Positions 5,098-7,107 of a stretch of DNA of 7,107 nucleotides are shown here, one piece after another. A program made the position numbers and the translations under genes. Numbering within the stretch: the first letter of the stretch is position 1; each line of letters begins with the position of its first letter. This stretch comes from Bacteroidales bacterium UBA3290. Lineage in GTDB: Bacteria; Bacteroidota; Bacteroidia; Bacteroidales; UBA932. The notes beneath the pieces are model-generated. The model was not told the DNA's origin, made no database searches, and was given only the letters and a program-made list of their open reading frames with translations. The DNA is taken from positions 80,382 through 87,488 of the forward strand of contig DETK01000038.1 in the NCBI GenBank assembly GCA_002361615.1. The letters run 5' to 3'.

Positions 5098-5150
5098 TGG
5101 CTCATAATAAAAGCAGGAAGGCCAAGCCTTCCTGCTTTTATTATGAGCCA
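5098..5150. repeat. Perfect 25-bp inverted repeat with 3-nt spacer, overlapping the tRNA-Thr 3' end
   Basis: The left arm is 5098-5122, starting TGGCTCATAATAAAAG. The right arm is 5126-5150, its exact reverse complement, ending TTTTATTATGAGCCA. The spacer is CAA. The inner GC-rich 10 bp and adjoining A/T tracts form the tRNA terminator. The outer 5 bp of the right arm (5146-5150) are the last nucleotides of the tRNA, so its acceptor sequence is copied in inverted form on the far side. Confidence 0.95.
5104..5135 (-). terminator. Intrinsic terminator of tRNA-Thr
   Basis: On the minus strand GCAGGAAGGC (5135-5126) and GCCTTCCTGC (5122-5113) form a 10-bp stem with a 3-nt loop, followed by TTTTATTAT. 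The hairpin starts 11 nt beyond the tRNA discriminator base. Because an A tract precedes the stem, it can also work on the plus strand. Confidence 0.85.
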
Positions 5151-5218
5151 CTTGGCAGACTCGGACTGCCGACCTGCGCGTTACGAATGCGCTGCTCTAC
5201 CGACTGAGCTAAAGTGGC
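5146..5218 (-). tRNA. tRNA-Thr (anticodon CGT)
   Basis: A 73-nt cloverleaf that reads ACG codons. The acceptor stem is GCCACTT with AAGTGGC, the D stem is GCTC with GAGC and the loop contains GG, the T stem is GGCAG with CTGCC, and the discriminator is U. The anticodon CGT lies at 5185-5183 in the loop TTCGTAA. CCA is not encoded, so a CCA-adding enzyme must supply it. Two departures stand out: the last anticodon-stem pair (31-39) is an A-C mismatch, and the T loop is TCCGAGT, with C where U55 is expected. A tRNA-Thr with UGU anticodon could cover ACG by wobble, so some decay would be tolerated. A good promoter and terminator argue that it is still expressed. Confidence 0.93.
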
Positions 5219-5231
5219 TGGTTTGGGACTG

Positions 5232-5262
5232 CAAAAATAGTCAAAAGAAGGAGAATAGGAAA
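5232..5262 (-). promoter_or_regulatory. Bacteroidota promoter of tRNA-Thr
   Basis: On the minus strand TATTTTTG (5239-5232) is a perfect TAnnTTTG -7 box. TTTC (5262-5259) sits 19 bp upstream as a near-match to the -33 TTTG. The tRNA 5' end is 13 nt past the -7 box, leaving a very short leader. The promoter lies within the 51 bp between the DUF1460 stop and the tRNA. Confidence 0.75.
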
Positions 5263-5269
5263 ATTATTT

Positions 5270-6127
5270 TTATTTTTCTTTCAAACGGACCACGCGGAGG
5301 CCGTTGTGGCCCTTGATGCCGTTGGTGTAGGGCACCAGCGGCGTTTGGTTGATGACCACTTTCTTGTCGGTGTAGGAGGCGTGGATGAAGGTCAGGGTGT
5401 CGCCTTCCCAGTAGGCGTAGGCTACGTGGGCGATGTCAAGGCCGGGCGTGGAGGAGTTGAAACCGATGATGTCGCCGGTCTTGATGTTCTGGATGCATTT
5501 CGGGAGGTCGGCCTTGGGAATGTACCAGTAGTCCCAGGACTCGAGATTCTGCTCGGCGGCCTGGATTTTCGCTACGTTTTTCGGGTTGTCCTTGAGCTGC
5601 TTGTAGGAAGCCGGGTGCGTGGACATGAAGTTGAATTTCTGGTCGAGCGGGACGCCGCCGCACTCGCGGCTGACTTCGCTGAAAAGGCCCCTTGTCGTGC
5701 CCTGGATGATCCATTCGGAGGTGTAGTGGAGGCGGGAGGTGTAGCCGTCGACCTTGCCGCCACGGTAGCGAAGCTGCCGCAGGTTGTCCACATACTTCTC
5801 GAAGGTGGGCTCGGCATCCTTGGCCGTGAGCGAGAGGGCGAGGCACATCTCCACGAAGAGGATGCAGTCGGTCTCGCGTGTGTTGACGGTCAGGCGTTCC
5901 GGCTCGATCTCGAGCGTGCCGGCCACGTAGGGCGTGCCGAGGAAATGCTTGGCTACCTTGATGACCAGCTCGGCCATCGGCAGGTCGCGGTCGCCCGCGA
6001 CAAGGTCCATCACTTCCTGGAAGTTCTCCACGTCTTTCTGCGTGAAACGGGCGTCGCCTTTTTCATAGGCGGCGGCGCCCAGGGTGAGCCCGAAAAGGGC
6101 GGTGACAAGTATGATGATGCGTTTCAT
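5270..6127 (-). CDS. Exported DUF1460 protein (N-acetylmuramoyl-L-alanine amidase-like)
   Basis: A 285-residue protein of the DUF1460 family, whose members share a papain/NlpC-P60-like fold and are often named AmiA-like amidases; a peptidoglycan substrate is likely but not proven. Residues 1-20 (MKRIIILVTALFGLTLGAAA) are a signal peptide with cleavage expected near AAA-YE and no lipobox, so the protein should be periplasmic. The putative nucleophile is C88 in ETDCILFVEM. H234 in GLDIAHVAYAYW is the likely partner, and GDIIGF (218-223) is typical of the family. I chose ATG 6127-6125; a TTG two codons upstream is less likely. The start is 11 nt from the 3' end of rnpB, with no promoter evident between, so it may depend on read-through from rnpB. 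No terminator is evident before the tRNA-Thr promoter. Confidence 0.88.
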   Translation of the reverse strand: MKRIIILVTALFGLTLGAAAYEKGDARFTQKDVENFQEVMDLVAGDRDLPMAELVIKVAKHFLGTPYVAGTLEIEPERLTVNTRETDCILFVEMCLALSLTAKDAEPTFEKYVDNLRQLRYRGGKVDGYTSRLHYTSEWIIQGTTRGLFSEVSRECGGVPLDQKFNFMSTHPASYKQLKDNPKNVAKIQAAEQNLESWDYWYIPKADLPKCIQNIKTGDIIGFNSSTPGLDIAHVAYAYWEGDTLTFIHASYTDKKVVINQTPLVPYTNGIKGHNGLRVVRLKEK

Positions 6128-6138
6128 ATTCAAAAAAA

Positions 6139-6477
6139 GGCAAGCCTGTAAGCCGGATTCTGTACCCAGGAAGGGCTTCTGTCATTTATCTGATGCAGCC
6201 TACCCCTCGGCTCGGACGAGCAGTCCTCAGTCACCGATATATTTGGCCTTGCAGCCCTCCGGTGCGTACCCCGACGGCGTCGCCGCCGCCGGTCGTGCGC
6301 TCTTGCCGCACGTTTTCACCCTTGCCGGCCCCGGAACAAGTCCGGGCCAAACCGGCGGTTGTTTTCTGTTACGCGCTCCATAAGCTTTCACCTATCTGTG
6401 CTTTCCACAGGGAGGCGCTCTGCGCTGTCCGGACTTTCCTCACCGCCCCGAAAGGCGGCGCGACAGAAAAGCTTGCC
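6139..6477 (-). ncRNA. rnpB: RNase P RNA, bacterial type A
   Basis: This is the catalytic RNA of ribonuclease P, which makes mature tRNA 5' ends. On the minus strand it shows the universal conserved blocks: GAGGAAAGTCCGGAC (5' strand of P4), AGGGTGAAAACGTGCGGCAAGAG, GCAAGGCCAAATA, GGGTAGGCTGC, CAGATAAATGAC, and ACAGAATCCGGCTTA (3' strand of P4). P1 closes the molecule, with GGCAAGC (6477-6471) pairing to GCTTGCC (6145-6139). The length is about 339 nt. A run of seven U residues (6138-6132) follows the last P1 base, probably part of its terminator. In the P15/P16 region the internal loop reads UGACUGA (6233-6227), without the GGU that pairs with CCA in E. coli. Ends are placed by P1 and are good to a few bases. 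Confidence 0.96.
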
Positions 6478-6478
6478 A

Positions 6479-6509
6479 TTTGCAAAGGTAACATTTTTTT
6501 GTATCTTTG
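6479..6509 (+). promoter_or_regulatory. Bacteroidota promoter of the DUF1846 gene
   Basis: TTTG (6479-6482), 19 bp, then TATCTTTG (6502-6509) matches TTTG-N19-TAnnTTTG exactly. Transcription would start near 6515, about 20 nt before the ATG at 6536. It shares DNA with the oppositely oriented rnpB promoter. Confidence 0.82.
6483..6490 (-). promoter_or_regulatory. -7 box of rnpB
   Basis: TACCTTTG on the minus strand is a perfect TAnnTTTG. Its end lies 6 nt from the first base of P1 (6477), the correct spacing for transcription to start at the RNase P RNA 5' end. No TTTG is visible at -33. The box sits between the -33 and -7 elements of the divergent promoter. Confidence 0.75.
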
Positions 6510-6512
6510 TAG

Positions 6513-6532
6513 CCCGTAAAAGAATTTACGGG
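6513..6532 (+). promoter_or_regulatory. Perfect hairpin filling the 5' UTR of the DUF1846 mRNA
   Basis: CCCGTAAA (6513-6520) and TTTACGGG (6525-6532) form a perfect 8-bp stem with the loop AGAA. The expected transcription start is near the first stem base, and the ATG follows the stem by 3 nt. A 5'-terminal hairpin could protect the mRNA from decay or slow ribosome loading. As DNA it is also a palindrome that a regulator could bind. Confidence 0.7.
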
Positions 6533-6535
6533 ACT

Positions 6536-7107
6536 ATGAAAATCGGCTTCGACAACGATAAGTATCTGAAGATCCAGTCAGAGCACATCAAAGAACGCAT
6601 TTCTCATTTCGGGGACAAACTTTACATGGAATTCGGCGGCAAACTGTTCGACGATTTCCACGCCAGCCGCGTGCTGCCGGGTTTCGAGCCGGACAGCAAG
6701 CTCAAGATGCTGATGCAGCTGCGCGATGAAATGGAGATCGTCATCGTCGTCTCCGCCGTCGACATCGAGAAGAACAAGGTCCGCAACGACCTGGGCATCA
6801 CCTACGATGTGGACGTACTGCGCCTCCGCGAGGAATTCGAGAGCCGTGACCTGAAAGTCAATTCCGTGGTCATCACGCACTTCAACGGCCAGGCCAGTGC
6901 CGTCGCATTCCGTGAACGCCTCGAGCGCCTGGGCATCAAGGCTTACTACCACTACATCATCGAGGGCTATCCGACCAATGTGGAGCTGATTGCCTCGGAC
7001 GAGGGCTTCGGCAAGAACGACTATGTGGAAACCACCCGGCCGCTCGTGGTGGTCACCGCGCCCGGTCCGGGCAGCGGCAAGATGGCCGTGTGCCTGAGCC
7101 AGCTCTA
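6536..7107 (+). CDS. DUF1846 (UPF0371) family protein, N-terminal part
   Basis: The first 190 residues of a gene cut off by the window end; the full family length is about 500 residues. It starts MKIGFDNDKYLKIQSEHIKE, continues with FGDKLYMEFGGKLFDDFHASRVLPGF and ends in a P-loop-like GPGSGK at residues 177-182, features I associate with DUF1846. The cellular role is not established to my knowledge. The P-loop-like motif suggests nucleotide binding. There is no signal peptide or membrane segment, so it should be cytosolic. It is monocistronic at its 5' end, has its own strong promoter divergent from rnpB, and lacks a Shine-Dalgarno. Confidence 0.88.
   Translation, partial: MKIGFDNDKYLKIQSEHIKERISHFGDKLYMEFGGKLFDDFHASRVLPGFEPDSKLKMLMQLRDEMEIVIVVSAVDIEKNKVRNDLGITYDVDVLRLREEFESRDLKVNSVVITHFNGQASAVAFRERLERLGIKAYYHYIIEGYPTNVELIASDEGFGKNDYVETTRPLVVVTAPGPGSGKMAVCLSQL

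Noticed and set aside
4981..5150. CRISPR array or insertion sequence ends
   Set aside because: No regularly spaced direct repeats occur, and there is no transposase or target-site duplication near the inverted repeat.
4927..5151. A 74-codon minus-strand open frame ending in an ATGA overlap with hicA, a possible third toxin-antitoxin gene
   Set aside because: It begins inside the tRNA and inverted repeat, runs through a terminator, and has a Phe-rich tail produced by poly-A/T; no promoter or protein family supports it.
5098..5218. Integration site of a mobile element at tRNA-Thr
   Set aside because: No integrase, no direct repeat of the tRNA end and no transposase is present in the window; the repeat is inverted, and its core is simply a terminator.
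5306..6151. A 281-codon open frame on the plus strand opposite the DUF1460 gene
   Set aside because: It is low-complexity, rich in Gly, Val, Asp and Glu, as expected for an antisense shadow, while the minus strand encodes a recognisable exported protein with signal peptide and catalytic residues.
6084..6519. Open frames of about 100 codons on the plus strand over rnpB
   Set aside because: The sequence is explained by RNase P RNA on the minus strand with all conserved blocks; the frames are by-products of its GC-rich helices.

Overview
The window looks like a piece of a fairly GC-rich chromosome from the order Bacteroidales (phylum Bacteroidota). The evidence is a Bacteroidota-restricted DUF4295 gene behind rpmB-rpmG, a long Bacteroides-style signal peptidase I, several promoters of the Bacteroidota type (TTTG, about 19-20 bp, TAnnTTTG), and a near-absence of Shine-Dalgarno sites. 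The genus cannot be fixed from this sequence. Most of the window is core housekeeping DNA.

Positions 1-3569 (+ strand) carry a translation operon: the 3' part of thrS, then infC, rpmI, rplT and lepB. infC has no usable ATG, GTG or TTG start. It begins at an ATA codon behind a perfect AGGAGG, the only clear Shine-Dalgarno in the window. Between rpmI and rplT lies a compact folded element that could be an L20-type leader. lepB starts at TTG only 9 nt after the rplT stop.

Positions 3583-4328 (+ strand) hold a second ribosomal operon, rpmB-rpmG-DUF4295, with its own candidate promoter and a strong terminator. The 52-residue DUF4295 gene is easy to miss.

Positions 4332-4965 (- strand) hold a HicA/HicB toxin-antitoxin pair. 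It converges on the ribosomal operon, and its promoter region carries a TTGTA-N6-TACAA palindrome.

Positions 4981-5262 (- strand) are a short non-coding stretch. It contains a series of hairpins ending in a minus-strand terminator, a perfect 25-bp inverted repeat, and a tRNA-Thr (CGT anticodon) whose 3' end forms part of that repeat. The tRNA has two departures from the canonical fold.

Positions 5270-6490 (- strand) hold RNase P RNA (rnpB), followed 11 nt later by an exported DUF1460 amidase-like protein. From 6479 onward on the + strand, a promoter interleaved with the rnpB promoter drives the start of a DUF1846-family gene, cut by the window edge.

RNase P RNA and tRNA-Thr fit together functionally: the tRNA gene does not encode CCA, and the RNase P RNA appears to lack the GGU motif that binds CCA in E. 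coli. LepB would process the DUF1460 protein's signal peptide. I see no large undescribed system. The most interesting signals are small regulatory and RNA features: the infC start, the rplT leader, the tRNA-overlapping inverted repeat, the non-coding hairpin series, and the overlapping divergent promoters.
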